Assembly (NCBI GenBank): GCA_050290265.1
Contig: JBNKHI010000014.1
Span: forward strand, 1 to 64,000
Reading direction: 5' to 3'
Length of the DNA stretch: 64,000 nt
Source: JBNKFV01 sp050290265
Lineage (GTDB): Bacteria; Pseudomonadota; Gammaproteobacteria; Pseudomonadales; Cellvibrionaceae
This document shows positions 41,376 to 50,001 of this stretch, in pieces (position 1 is the first letter of the stretch; every line of letters begins with the position of its first letter). The translations under genes were made by a program, and so were the position numbers. The notes below the pieces were generated by a model that did no database searches, had not been told where the DNA came from, and was given only the letters and a program-made list of their open reading frames with translations.

Positions 41376-42893
41376 TTATTTGACTTCCAGAATACCTTCT
41401 TCGATCTTAGCTTTCCAAATCTGGGGGCCCGTCTTATGGACCGACTCACCCTGACTATCGACGGCTACAGTGACGGGCATATCCTCCACCGTAAACTCAT
41501 AAATCGCCTCCATACCCAAATCTTCAAAAGCCAACACCTTGGATGCTTTGATTGCCTTTGAAACAAGGTACGCAGAGCCACCAACTGCCATAAGGTAAAC
41601 AGCCTTGTTGTCTTTAATTGCTTCAATTGCCAATGGACCGCGCTCTGCCTTCCCGACCATGCCGGCCAAACCGGTTTCTTCCAGCATTGCTCGTGTAAAT
41701 TTATCCATACGTGTCGCAGTAGTTGGACCTGCGGGCCCCACAACCTCACCCTCAACAGGGTCAACTGGACCAACGTAATAAATAAACCGGTTAGTAAAAT
41801 CTACTGGTAATTTTTCACCCTTAGCCAACATGTCCGTCATGCGTTTATGCGCAGCATCGCGGCCAGTTAATAATTTACCCGACAGCAATATGGTTTCACC
41901 AGGCTTCCAATCCGCCACATCGGCCTTGGTCACCGTATCTAGATTTACACGACGAGCTTCGCCGACTTCCCAGGTAATTTCCGGCCAGTCTTCCAATTTG
42001 GGCGGTGTTTGCAGTGATGGACCAGTACCATCCAGCACAAAATGTGCGTGCCGAGTTGCCGCACAATTTGGAATGATAGCGACCGCTTTATTCGCAGCGT
42101 GAGTTGGGAAATCTTTAACCTTCACATCAAGGACGGTAGTTAAGCCGCCTAAACCTTGTGCACCGATACCCAAACCGTTGACCTTATCAAACAACTCCAG
42201 GCGTAACTCTTCCGCGCGATTACTCGCACCACGAGCCTGCAAGTCTTGAATATCGATAGGGTCAAGCAGAGCCTCTTTTGCCAGCAACATGGCTTTTTCC
42301 GCAGTACCACCTATACCGATACCCAGCATTCCTGGTGGGCACCAGCCGGCACCCATAGTCGGAACAACATTCAGCACCCAGTCAACGACTGAATCTGATG
42401 GGTTGAGCATGGCAAATTTAGATTTAGCCTCAGAGCCACCACCTTTGGCAGCGACATGTATATCAACAGTGTTGCCCGGCACAATTTTATAATTAATAAC
42501 AGCAGGCGTGTTGTCGCCGGTATTTTTACGAGCGCCATCAGGATCCGCAAGTACCGAAGCGCGCAACACATTATCAGGGTCCAGATATGCTTTACGCACG
42601 CCGGCATTAATCGCCTCGTCCAAAGAAATGTCACCTTCGAAACGAACCCCCATACCGACAGTCACAAACACTGTCACAATACCGGTATCCTGACAAATTG
42701 GGCGATGCCCTTCCGCACACATACGCGAATTAATCAGAATCTGCGCCATGGCATCTTTCGCAGCCGGATTGGCTTCGCGCTCATATGCCTGATGCACTGC
42801 CTGAATAAAATCCACAGGGTGGTAGTAAGAAATAAACTGTAAGGCATCTGCCACACTGGTAGTGACATCGTCTAATCGAATAACAGCGGTCAT
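41376..42893 (-). CDS. Class I (4Fe-4S) fumarate hydratase
   Basis: A 505-residue dimeric fumarase with both halves of the class I enzyme. The three cluster cysteines are visible in RPICQDTG, MGAGWCPPGM and IIPNCAATRH. IGIGGTAEKAM follows in the alpha half, and GPAGPTTATRMDKF and MAVGGSAYLVSKAIK in the beta half. It interconverts fumarate and malate in the TCA cycle and is sensitive to oxygen and superoxide, which is consistent with sodB lying 2 kb away. No other TCA gene is adjacent. Upstream 500-base gap carries the promoter. Confidence 0.94.
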   Translation of the reverse strand: MTAVIRLDDVTTSVADALQFISYYHPVDFIQAVHQAYEREANPAAKDAMAQILINSRMCAEGHRPICQDTGIVTVFVTVGMGVRFEGDISLDEAINAGVRKAYLDPDNVLRASVLADPDGARKNTGDNTPAVINYKIVPGNTVDIHVAAKGGGSEAKSKFAMLNPSDSVVDWVLNVVPTMGAGWCPPGMLGIGIGGTAEKAMLLAKEALLDPIDIQDLQARGASNRAEELRLELFDKVNGLGIGAQGLGGLTTVLDVKVKDFPTHAANKAVAIIPNCAATRHAHFVLDGTGPSLQTPPKLEDWPEITWEVGEARRVNLDTVTKADVADWKPGETILLSGKLLTGRDAAHKRMTDMLAKGEKLPVDFTNRFIYYVGPVDPVEGEVVGPAGPTTATRMDKFTRAMLEETGLAGMVGKAERGPLAIEAIKDNKAVYLMAVGGSAYLVSKAIKASKVLAFEDLGMEAIYEFTVEDMPVTVAVDSQGESVHKTGPQIWKAKIEEGILEVK

Positions 42894-43405
42894 GGAAAGA
42901 TCTCTACTTTTTTACAAAAACAAAGCCGGGGGCAACCAAAGAGCGGCTAACCTTTTTTCTCCGAAAAACCCGACTCAACCAGCTAACACGGATAATCTGA
43001 GTTCGAGCCACGAATTCTACACCAAGGAACATTGTATTTCCGCCTAAAACCCAGTGATCTGCCGTTTTATAAGAGCCAAGTCCTTGGGAAAATAGAAATT
43101 CTACGTTCTTCTACGCGGACAGACGCGAAACATTGAAAATTTATTAAACCAACCTATAATCGACATAACCCTGTTTTTGGGATCTGTTATGTTATCGAGC
43201 TTTTAACTCAGTGCCGGTGCTGGTTAAGCAAGTTAATCAACGCCCATTCCGCAGCAGTTCCGTGATATCTAGACGAACTGCCTCAGCCACTCCCCCCTCA
43301 GATATTACCAATCGACTTAGCTTCCTAGCCAAAATTCTTTATAAAACAAGATGTTACTCGTTCACATCATACACCGATGTTACTAATACTTTTGAGGAGT
43401 TAAAC
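42894..43405. other. Divergent intergenic region (fumarase / Lar-like)
   Basis: About 510 bases with no supported gene. The frame that precedes the Lar-like ATG upstream to 43211 has no ribosome binding site and composition unlike coding sequence. Promoters for both flanking genes are expected; none was strong enough to name. Confidence 0.4.
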
Positions 43406-43666
43406 ATGGCGTCAGTATTAGAGTTATGTCCATTTTGCGATAGCAGAAACCTACAAGTTGCCCATCAGCTTTTTTCTTATGCCGTCAGCTGTCAAGCGTG
43501 TAAAGCACGAGGACCAAGTAAGAAAACGTTTAAGCTTGCCGTCATTGAATGGAATCATACGGCAAGAAGTGTATTGAAGGGGCGTCAACGTAGAGAGGAT
43601 TACGAGAATAGCCGCACCCATGAGTTGGAAGCGACTATTCGGCATCTGGTTAGCCAGCTTGGCTAG
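43406..43666 (+). CDS. Lar-like zinc-ribbon protein
   Basis: An 86-residue protein with the layout of the Lar/restriction-alleviation family: LCPFCDSRNL as the first Cys pair, VSCQACKARGPSKK as the second, and AVIEWNHTA after it. In the phage/plasmid Lar family this zinc ribbon counters type I restriction, although many chromosomal relatives have no tested role. The C-terminal 30 residues are charged and helical (RQRREDYENSRTHELE). Start taken at ATG 43406 because GAGGAG stands eight bases before it; the open frame extends upstream without support. Its 3' end overlaps the minus-strand coiled-coil gene by 17 bases. Confidence 0.75.
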   Translation: MASVLELCPFCDSRNLQVAHQLFSYAVSCQACKARGPSKKTFKLAVIEWNHTARSVLKGRQRREDYENSRTHELEATIRHLVSQLG

Positions 43667-44435
43667 TACCCAAACGTTTTTGAAGGTCTAAAATCTGACG
43701 ATTAATCTGGTATCGGTAGGCGTCTATTGCCTCAATAGCTTCTTCATTGGTTTTAATTCGTACGCCATAATCACCTAGCTGACGAATACCAGCCGAAGCT
43801 TGTTCCAATTGCTGCGATAGACTTTTTAACATCTTCGCCTGCGCTGCCACATCAGCTTTAACCGCCAGTGCCTGCTCAACTTTAGCTGCAACCGCCTTAA
43901 GGGAACTATCCTGTGCAGCCAGGGATTTTTTCGCTCCATCAACAGTAGCAGTTAGCTTTTTCAAACTAGACTCTAACGCTGTAACAGATTGTTTGTTTTC
44001 CGCAATGCCTGAACGATTAACATTCCGCGTATCCCACAGTTTAGCAATTTCGTGGTTTGCCTCTTTCAAATTAGCTTGTAAAACTGTCAGTGATTCAGAA
44101 GATTCGTCAGACGATAAATTGAGGCGCTCTTCAAGCTCCACTATTCGCTGCTCTGAACTCACCAACACTAACTGTACCTGCAAGAGCTGCCAATAAACAA
44201 AACCCGCTAAACCAAGACCTGTTAGCGCCAGAATTAAAGCGATAGGCAGCAATGGAGAAGAGCGCAAGCCCGAAACAGTCGGTGGCGTACGCTGAACAGG
44301 CGCCTTCGGTTGTGGACGAGCTTTACTTCTGTCGCCGGCAGATTTTTCCATGCCTCTATCTTTTAGAGGCGGTTTACTATTCTCGTCACCGAGATCTGCA
44401 CTGGAAAACGTAGGTTCCTTTCGCTCGGAAACCAT
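43650..44435 (-). CDS. Single-pass membrane protein with long coiled coil
   Basis: A 261-residue protein: a basic, Pro-rich cytoplasmic N-terminus (about residues 1-55), one transmembrane helix (LLPIALILALTGLGLAGFVYW), then about 160 residues of heptad-like coiled coil rich in Leu, Ala, Lys and Glu. This layout is like envelope spacer or division-related proteins, but I do not recognise a named family. Start at ATG 44435, preceded by AGGAG; an upstream TTG is less likely. The gene ends 17 bases inside the Lar-like gene end, tail to tail. Confidence 0.7.
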   Translation of the reverse strand: MVSERKEPTFSSADLGDENSKPPLKDRGMEKSAGDRSKARPQPKAPVQRTPPTVSGLRSSPLLPIALILALTGLGLAGFVYWQLLQVQLVLVSSEQRIVELEERLNLSSDESSESLTVLQANLKEANHEIAKLWDTRNVNRSGIAENKQSVTALESSLKKLTATVDGAKKSLAAQDSSLKAVAAKVEQALAVKADVAAQAKMLKSLSQQLEQASAGIRQLGDYGVRIKTNEEAIEAIDAYRYQINRQILDLQKRLGTSQAG

Positions 44436-44615
44436 CCCCAACTCCTATAGTTCTTACCAAGGTATTGTATAAGCCAGACAAGCTAACATGAGCAGTCTTT
44501 ATAACAAAGCTATCCGGTAATGCAACCTGATTACCAAGGTTATTTTAAAAGCCAAATATCGAAGAGCATATAGCCCACATCAATATCAGCAATACAAGTG
44601 GGCTTGTAGCCAAAA

Positions 44616-44645
44616 AATAACCCCCAGAACAAGCTGGGGGTTATT
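44616..44645 (-). terminator. Terminator after sodB
   Basis: aataacccccag (44616-44627) and ctgggggttatt (44634-44645) form a 12-bp perfect stem with a six-base loop. On the minus strand the stem is followed by more Ts (TTATTTTTT). It lies 60 bases past the sodB stop. Confidence 0.85.
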
Positions 44646-44706
44646 AGAGCACAAATCAAACGATATAGAATCTGCGCTTATTCAAGCTGAAGCCAAAAAC
44701 GACAAC

Positions 44707-45288
44707 TTATGCAAAATTAGCGTTAACAAAATCCCAGTTAACGAGTGCCCAGAAAGCGTTCATATAGTTAGGGCGCGCATTGCGGTAGTCGATATAGTAA
44801 GCGTGCTCCCACAAATCTACTGTGAGAATCGGAGTAACGCTTGCATCAGTCAGCGGAGTCGCTGCATTACTGGTGTTTACAATCGCCACAGAACCATCAG
44901 CTTTTTTCACCAACCAAGTCCAAGAAGAACCGAAGTTATTAATAGCTGAGTTAGTGAATTCTTCTTTGAATTTATCAAAAGAGCCAAAAGCTGCATTGAT
45001 AGCATCAGCTACTGCACCTGTAGGAGCGCCGCCGCCATTAGGGCTTAGACAGTTCCAATAAAATGTATGATTCCAAATTTGTGCGGCATTATTGAACACA
45101 CCACCTGACGAGGTTTTGATAATGTCTTCCAAAGATTTGCCTTCAAACTCAGTCCCTGGAACAAGACCGTTTAATTTGTCGACATAAGTCTTGTGATGCT
45201 TGCCGTAGTGATATTCCAGCGTTTCTGCAGAAATATGTGGAGCTAATGCGTCTTGTGCATATGGCAATGCTGGTAATTCAAAAGTCAT
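44707..45288 (-). CDS. sodB: Iron superoxide dismutase
   Basis: A 193-residue cytoplasmic superoxide dismutase. Metal ligands can be placed in HYGKHHKTYV (first His), WNHTFYW (second His) and DLWEHAYYIDYRN (Asp and third His). PYAQDALAPHIS and the FGSSWTWLV block support the iron form. Length matches E. coli SodB (193). It removes superoxide that would damage Fe-S enzymes such as the class I fumarase nearby. Monocistronic with its own terminator. Confidence 0.95.
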   Translation of the reverse strand: MTFELPALPYAQDALAPHISAETLEYHYGKHHKTYVDKLNGLVPGTEFEGKSLEDIIKTSSGGVFNNAAQIWNHTFYWNCLSPNGGGAPTGAVADAINAAFGSFDKFKEEFTNSAINNFGSSWTWLVKKADGSVAIVNTSNAATPLTDASVTPILTVDLWEHAYYIDYRNARPNYMNAFWALVNWDFVNANFA

Positions 45289-45443
45289 GATTTAAACCCT
45301 ATATTGATTAATCAAGCGAACACGATATGACCAAACTTTAACAAACTTAATACGATGAAGCTAGAAACATACCGTTATTAAAAGTGCCTCATAAACTTAC
45401 TTAGCCTACCCATATTTAACATGGGGTTATTTAAAGCTTTACA

Positions 45444-45472
45444 AAAAAGGCCTGTTAAAAACAGGCCTTTTT
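45444..45472. terminator. Terminator after groEL
   Basis: aaaaaggcctgtt (45444-45456) pairs with aacaggccttttt (45460-45472). U-runs exist in both directions, so it ends the groESL transcript and could also act on plus-strand transcripts. It lies 19 bases past the groEL stop. Confidence 0.9.
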
Positions 45473-45490
45473 GTCAGTGACTGCTGGACA

Positions 45491-47143
45491 TTACATCATG
45501 CCGCCCATGCCACCCATACCGCCCATGCCGCCCATATCTGGCATGCCGCCGCCACTACCTTCCTTTGCGGGTGCATCTGCCACCATCGCTTCGGTAGTGA
45601 TCATTAAGCCAGCAATAGAGCCTGCGGCTTGCAATGCAGTACGAGTAACTTTAGCTGGGTCAAGAATACCCATCTCCAGCATATCACCGTACTCACCAGT
45701 ACCCGCGTTGAAGCCAAAATTGCCTTCGCCACGCTTCACTTTATCCGCAACAACAGAAGCTTCTTCACCGGCGTTGGTCACGATTTGACGAAGAGGAGAT
45801 TCCATTGCACGCAACGCAATAGCGATACCGGCATTTTGGTCTTCATTAATACCCTTAAGGTCTGCAATTGAAGCAGCCGCACGAATTAATGCAGTACCAC
45901 CACCAGGCACAACACCTTCTTCAACCGCTGCACGAGTAGCATGCAAAGCATCTTCTACGCGAGCTTTTTTCTCTTTCATTTCTACTTCAGTCGCAGCGCC
46001 AACTTTAATTACGGCAACACCACCAGCTAACTTAGCAACACGCTCCTGAAGCTTTTCACGATCATAGTCAGAAGTTGACTCTTCGATTTGCGCACGAATC
46101 TGAGCAACACGAGACTGGATATCAGCTGCTGAACCAGCGCCATCAACAATAACTGTATTTTCCTTGCTCATGGTAATGCGCTTGGCAGTACCCAAGTGCT
46201 CAAGAGTGGTGGATTCAAGATCCAAACCAATTTCTTCAGAAATAACAGTAGCACCGGTTAAAATGGCGATATCTTGTAGCATAGCTTTGCGACGATCACC
46301 AAAACCAGGTGCTTTACAAGCTGCAACCTTAACGATGCCACGCATATTGTTAACAACCAGTGTTGCCAACGCTTCGCCTTCAACATCTTCAGCAATAATA
46401 ACCAAAGGCTTACCAGCTTTAGCGACGCCTTCAAGAACAGGCAACAACTCGCGAATGTTTGAGATTTTTTTATCAACCAACAGGATGAATGGAGTCTCTT
46501 GCTCAACACTCATGTTGTCTTGATTGGTGATGAAGTAAGGAGACAGATAGCCGCGATCAAACTGCATACCTTCAACAACATCCAGTTCATTTTCAAGACC
46601 TGAACCTTCTTCAACAGTAATCACACCTTCCTTACCAACTTTTTCCATTGCTTCTGCAATGATGCCACCAACATGGTCATCACTGTTAGCAGAGATAGTG
46701 CCTACCTGGGCGATAGACTTGCTATCAGCACAAGGCTGTGCCAACAACTTAATCTGTTCTACAGCGGCAATAACAGCTTTATCAATACCACGCTTAAGAT
46801 CCATTGGGTTCATGCCTGCAGCAACAGACTTAAGACCTTCATTAACAATAGACTGCGCCAATACAGTCGCAGTAGTGGTGCCATCACCAGCGTCATCAGA
46901 AGCCTTTGAAGCAACCTCTTTGACCATCTGTGCGCCCATATTTTCGAACTTATTTTCAAGTTCGATTTCTTTAGCAACAGATACACCATCTTTGGTTACT
47001 GTAGGAGCACCAAACGACTTTTCCAGAACTACGTTACGACCTTTAGGACCTAAAGTAGTCTTAACGGCATCAGCCAGAATATTTACGCCTGCGAGCATTT
47101 TTACGCGAGCGTCATCACCAAATCTTACTTCTTTTGCAGCCAT
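45491..47143 (-). CDS. groL: Chaperonin GroEL
   Basis: A 550-residue Hsp60 chaperonin subunit. It shows LGPKGRNVVLEKSFGAPTVTKDG, the ATP-binding GDGTTTATVLAQSI, RGYLSPYF and the Gly-Met-rich tail (DMGGMGGMGGMGG). Fourteen subunits form the double ring that folds proteins with GroES and ATP. Cotranscribed with groES, 63 bases upstream. No second copy is in the window. Confidence 0.98.
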   Translation of the reverse strand: MAAKEVRFGDDARVKMLAGVNILADAVKTTLGPKGRNVVLEKSFGAPTVTKDGVSVAKEIELENKFENMGAQMVKEVASKASDDAGDGTTTATVLAQSIVNEGLKSVAAGMNPMDLKRGIDKAVIAAVEQIKLLAQPCADSKSIAQVGTISANSDDHVGGIIAEAMEKVGKEGVITVEEGSGLENELDVVEGMQFDRGYLSPYFITNQDNMSVEQETPFILLVDKKISNIRELLPVLEGVAKAGKPLVIIAEDVEGEALATLVVNNMRGIVKVAACKAPGFGDRRKAMLQDIAILTGATVISEEIGLDLESTTLEHLGTAKRITMSKENTVIVDGAGSAADIQSRVAQIRAQIEESTSDYDREKLQERVAKLAGGVAVIKVGAATEVEMKEKKARVEDALHATRAAVEEGVVPGGGTALIRAAASIADLKGINEDQNAGIAIALRAMESPLRQIVTNAGEEASVVADKVKRGEGNFGFNAGTGEYGDMLEMGILDPAKVTRTALQAAGSIAGLMITTEAMVADAPAKEGSGGGMPDMGGMGGMGGMGGMM

Positions 47144-47206
47144 TTCATAATACCTTCTAAATTGTGTCTAACACTAAATCAACATTTGCCTTTGCGCGGG
47201 CAGCGA

Positions 47207-47497
47207 TTAAAGAACAACCGCTTTAATGTCTGATTCACTCAGAATAACTAATTCTTCACCATCGACTTCGATAGTGTCGCTACCGGCATATTTACCAAAT
47301 ACCACCACATCGCCAACTTTTACGTCGACAGGACGAACATCACCGTTATCCAGCACTCGACCACCGCCAACTGCAACAACTTCACCTTGATTAGGCTTTT
47401 CTTTGGCAGACCCAGGCAGAACGATACCACCGGCAGAGGTTGCTTCTTCTTCCTTACGGCGAACTACAACTCGATCGTGTAGAGGACGAATTTTCAT
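47207..47497 (-). CDS. groS: Co-chaperonin GroES
   Basis: A 96-residue Hsp10. The start is taken at the internal ATG (MKIRPLHDRVVV) as in other GroES proteins, with TTTGGAGAA in front. The mobile loop is RKEEEATSAGGIVLPGSA, and GDVVVFGKYAGS follows. It caps the GroEL ring. A sigma-32-like promoter lies about 64 bases upstream. Confidence 0.97.
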   Translation of the reverse strand: MKIRPLHDRVVVRRKEEEATSAGGIVLPGSAKEKPNQGEVVAVGGGRVLDNGDVRPVDVKVGDVVVFGKYAGSDTIEVDGEELVILSESDIKAVVL

Positions 47498-47560
47498 CGA
47501 TTTATTCTCCAAATAGCGTTTTTAACACATTAGTTCGGCACAATTGCCGGGTTGAAAGTC

Positions 47561-47589
47561 TATATGGTCATTGGTAGACCAAATTCAAG
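47561..47589 (-). promoter_or_regulatory. Sigma-32-like heat-shock promoter of groESL
   Basis: On the minus strand CTTGAAT (near 47589-47583) and ACCATATA (47568-47561) stand with about 14 bases between them, close to the heat-shock consensus CTTGAAA, spacer of 11-16, CCCCATNT. It would start transcription about 55 bases before the groES ATG. Confidence 0.65.
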
Positions 47590-47590
47590 G

Positions 47591-47611
47591 TCTGAAAACC
47601 TGGTTTTCAGA
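47591..47611. repeat. Hairpin directly upstream of the groESL promoter
   Basis: tctgaaaa (47591-47598) and ttttcaga (47604-47611) with a five-base loop, followed on the plus strand by TTTTTA. It abuts the -35 box of the putative heat-shock promoter and lies 88 bases after the fxsA stop. Either the fxsA terminator, with its U-run on the other strand, or a regulator site. Confidence 0.4.
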
Positions 47612-47698
47612 TTTTTACTATGGCCAGTACTCACGTAGTCTGTACCAGATGGCAAACAAGATGGGGTCAGAGCGGAATATTTCAACTGCCCGGAGAAA

Positions 47699-48208
47699 CT
47701 ATTTTTCAATTTTTTTGTTTTCTTCAGGCTCATGAACAGCCTCACCTTCGAAAACACGGCCCGCGCCAGATGAGACATCAGGCCTAGACTGGTACCCTCT
47801 GGACTCATACACGACTCTAGCCCCCATAAACTTAACAAAAACGCTCAGAAAAGCACTGCGCACTCCGGGGATTAGAAAGCAAAAACCAATTGCATCTGTC
47901 AGAAAACCTGGCGTTAATAACAAAGCCCCGCCAACAGCCAAACATAACCCCTCAGCCATCTCCCGAGCAGGAACTTCTCCGCTATCCATTTTCTGTCGCG
48001 CGCGAATCAATGTCTGCAAACCTTGTTGACGCAGTAGCGCCAAACCAACCATGGCTGTCAATAAAACCAGCGCTATTGTCGGCAATGCACCAATATGGGA
48101 CCCGACAGTTATCAACAGCCACATTTCCAGAATGGGCATCACTACGAAAAAGACTAATGCTCCGCGCAAACCAGCCCTCCAATTTATCAACGATGAGTCG
48201 CAAGTCAT
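47699..48208 (-). CDS. fxsA: FxsA-family inner-membrane protein
   Basis: A 169-residue FxsA-type protein. Core membrane part: ALVFFVVMPILEMWLLITVGSHIGALPTIALVLLTAMVGLALLR, then the signature LRQQG and the second pair of segments LCLAVGGALLLTPGFLTDAIGFCFLIPGVR. FxsA was found as a suppressor of phage T7 exclusion by F; its cell role is unknown. It precedes groESL here, as commonly seen. The C-terminal tail is polar and acidic (EPEENKK). The start may be internal: the first 20 residues are longer than in E. coli. Confidence 0.88.
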   Translation of the reverse strand: MTCDSSLINWRAGLRGALVFFVVMPILEMWLLITVGSHIGALPTIALVLLTAMVGLALLRQQGLQTLIRARQKMDSGEVPAREMAEGLCLAVGGALLLTPGFLTDAIGFCFLIPGVRSAFLSVFVKFMGARVVYESRGYQSRPDVSSGAGRVFEGEAVHEPEENKKIEK

Positions 48209-48313
48209 TTCGGCTGACCGTGAACGACCTATGCATGAACTTTTAATAATGGGGACTAAAGCACTTAATTCAACCTAAACCCCGAATTTACATGCCGTTA
48301 AAACGCAGACAGC

Positions 48314-48354
48314 CCACCCTAAACCCGCTAGAATGTGGCCCTTTTTTAGGGTGG
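48314..48354. repeat. 10-bp inverted repeat before the DUF481 gene
   Basis: ccaccctaaa (48314-48323) and tttagggtgg (48345-48354) are exact inverted copies with 21 bases between them, in the divergent gap between fxsA and the DUF481 gene. Suggests a leader hairpin or a wide dimeric site. Confidence 0.4.
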
Positions 48355-48465
48355 AGGTCTTTAATTGGAAGAAATTTATGACCATCACAAACAACTAGCA
48401 CGCCGCACTGCGGTAAATTTTGAACCATGGCCAATCGCGTCATGACTAAGAACCGGAGTTTCACG

Positions 48466-49167
48466 ATGTTCAAAAAACAATTGATCGCCTCATCTGCCAT
48501 TCTCTTATCCGCATTAACCCATGCACAAGACTGGTCAGGCAAAGGTGAACTTGGCTTAGTTATCGTCACAGGTAACACAGAGTCGGAAGTACTCAATGCG
48601 GCTGGGGAAGTTGCTCGAAACTTTAATGGTTGGGATAACGCGTTAAAAGCAACGGCCATCAGCTCGAAGAATGACGGCGAAAAGAATGCCGAATCATACT
48701 CGCTGGAGGGCACCACCCAATATGACTTAACCGACCGACAATACGTGTTTGGTAACGCCCGCTACTTCGAAGACAAATTTGACTCGTTCGAAGCTATTTA
48801 TTCAGTAGCTGGCGGTATCGGTTATCGCGTATTCAAAACACCTAAAATGAAATGGGATGTGTCACTGGGTCTCGGCTACATCCACCAGGTAAGAGAAGAA
48901 ACAGGAGAGGACATCAGCGGCCCATCTGGCTTGGCAATCTCCAGGTATAGCCATAAACTCACGGAAACCACGGAGCTGACCAACGACACGCGCTTGGAAA
49001 CAACGGCTGACAACACGTTTTTACAAAACACTATTGGTGTTAGCGTAGCAATTAATAGTGCCTTGGCGCTAAAGGTAGCCTATGAGGTACGTTACAATTC
49101 AGACCCGGATTCAGTAGATAAAAACACTGACACCATTACCTCAGTGAATATTGTCTATAAATTTTAA
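48466..49167 (+). CDS. DUF481 outer-membrane beta-barrel protein
   Basis: A 233-residue protein with a signal peptide (cleaved near THA-QDW). A DUF481/YdiY-type barrel follows: WSGKGELGLVIVTGNTESEVLNAAGE is the typical opening, then alternating strands, ending in the outer-membrane-type aromatic Phe (NIVYKF). E. coli YdiY is acid- or salt-induced; the role here is not known. Start set at ATG 48466, preceded by CCGGAG; upstream in-frame codons lack a signal peptide. Confidence 0.85.
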   Translation: MFKKQLIASSAILLSALTHAQDWSGKGELGLVIVTGNTESEVLNAAGEVARNFNGWDNALKATAISSKNDGEKNAESYSLEGTTQYDLTDRQYVFGNARYFEDKFDSFEAIYSVAGGIGYRVFKTPKMKWDVSLGLGYIHQVREETGEDISGPSGLAISRYSHKLTETTELTNDTRLETTADNTFLQNTIGVSVAINSALALKVAYEVRYNSDPDSVDKNTDTITSVNIVYKF

Positions 49168-49204
49168 GGGAACCTCCCCTCCTCTAGCCCTAAGCGAAAA
49201 GAGA

Positions 49205-49216
49205 GGGGGGGGGGGG
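49205..49216. repeat. G12 homopolymer tract
   Basis: Twelve consecutive Gs lie 37 bases after the DUF481 stop and before the hypothetical gene. Such tracts slip during replication and sequencing. The preceding 'tcccctcctct' can pair with 'agagaggggg' around it, so the tract may also form half of a terminator stem. Confidence 0.75.
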
Positions 49217-49364
49217 AACTTGTGGATAAAGCCCTCAATCTATTGGTTCATTTCTTATTGCCAACGAACCAAAACGTAGAATCAATATAAAGTATGATTT
49301 GCGCGAGCCTTTAAGGCTGTTACCCTTCTGCTCCAATCTATCGACTCGCGATTATATAAACCCC

Positions 49365-49964
49365 ATGGTACTAACGCCAATTCCAAGCTTCCTGTCATCC
49401 GGCCAGCACCCTCTGGGCTCGGATAGCCACTACTGGCTATTTTGCAAGATGCTAGAACTTGGCTTTGCACTTCACACTGGTGCAACTGACAGACTGATTC
49501 TCAACTACAAGATTCTAGAAACCAATCAAAGTCAGCAATTACCAAAAATTAAATCCTCGCTAAGCAATAGTTTTCGTCTATCGCAAAAGCTGGTTAAACA
49601 CAGTGAGTATTACTTGTATTACAACGTGGATGAAAACATGGCAGTGCCAGAACTGGCTAAATACAAGCCAGGCCACAATGAGTTTATACCTTGCGGCAAT
49701 GACGTCTTACATTCGCTAACTCACCCTGCAGAAAAGACGCTGGTACCCGTAGTGAAGTTAGGCGCACTGCGCGGTTTACATCACATAAAGGATATTGCCT
49801 GCCTGCAAGTGAGCACTATCGATTTCGCACCATTGTTCGAAGTCAACCCCGAACTAGCCGATAGGCTGCTCCGACAGCTCACCAGTAAATACAAACAGTT
49901 TTTAGCGGTATGTGCCTACTGGAAGGGCGAAACAAAGGATCAAGCCCCCGGCAAACGATCATAG
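49365..49964 (+). CDS. Hypothetical protein (199 aa)
   Basis: A soluble protein with a mixed alpha/beta pattern, no signal peptide and no motif I recognise. Landmarks: LGSDSHYWLFCKMLELGFALHTGA near the start, YYLYYNVDENMAVPEL in the middle and the Lys-rich end (ETKDQAPGKRS). I start it at ATG 49365; the frame extends upstream to a TTG at 49299 with no obvious ribosome binding site. It is convergent with der, 37 bases apart. Codon use looks like its neighbours, so it seems a genuine gene. Confidence 0.55.
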   Translation: MVLTPIPSFLSSGQHPLGSDSHYWLFCKMLELGFALHTGATDRLILNYKILETNQSQQLPKIKSSLSNSFRLSQKLVKHSEYYLYYNVDENMAVPELAKYKPGHNEFIPCGNDVLHSLTHPAEKTLVPVVKLGALRGLHHIKDIACLQVSTIDFAPLFEVNPELADRLLRQLTSKYKQFLAVCAYWKGETKDQAPGKRS

Positions 49965-50001
49965 TAGATCAGTACTGGGCGATAAGGCAGAACGTAGAAA
50001 A

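Noticed and set aside
43211..43405. Upstream extension of the Lar-like frame
   Set aside because: The Cys motifs and the GAGGAG site both support the ATG at 43406; residues upstream do not look coding.
45471..45788. Pro/Met-rich plus-strand frame opposite the groEL tail
   Set aside because: It is a mirror of the Gly-Met repeats of groEL in another frame.
46659..47150. 163-codon plus-strand frame opposite groEL
   Set aside because: A long shadow frame caused by strong codon bias in groEL.
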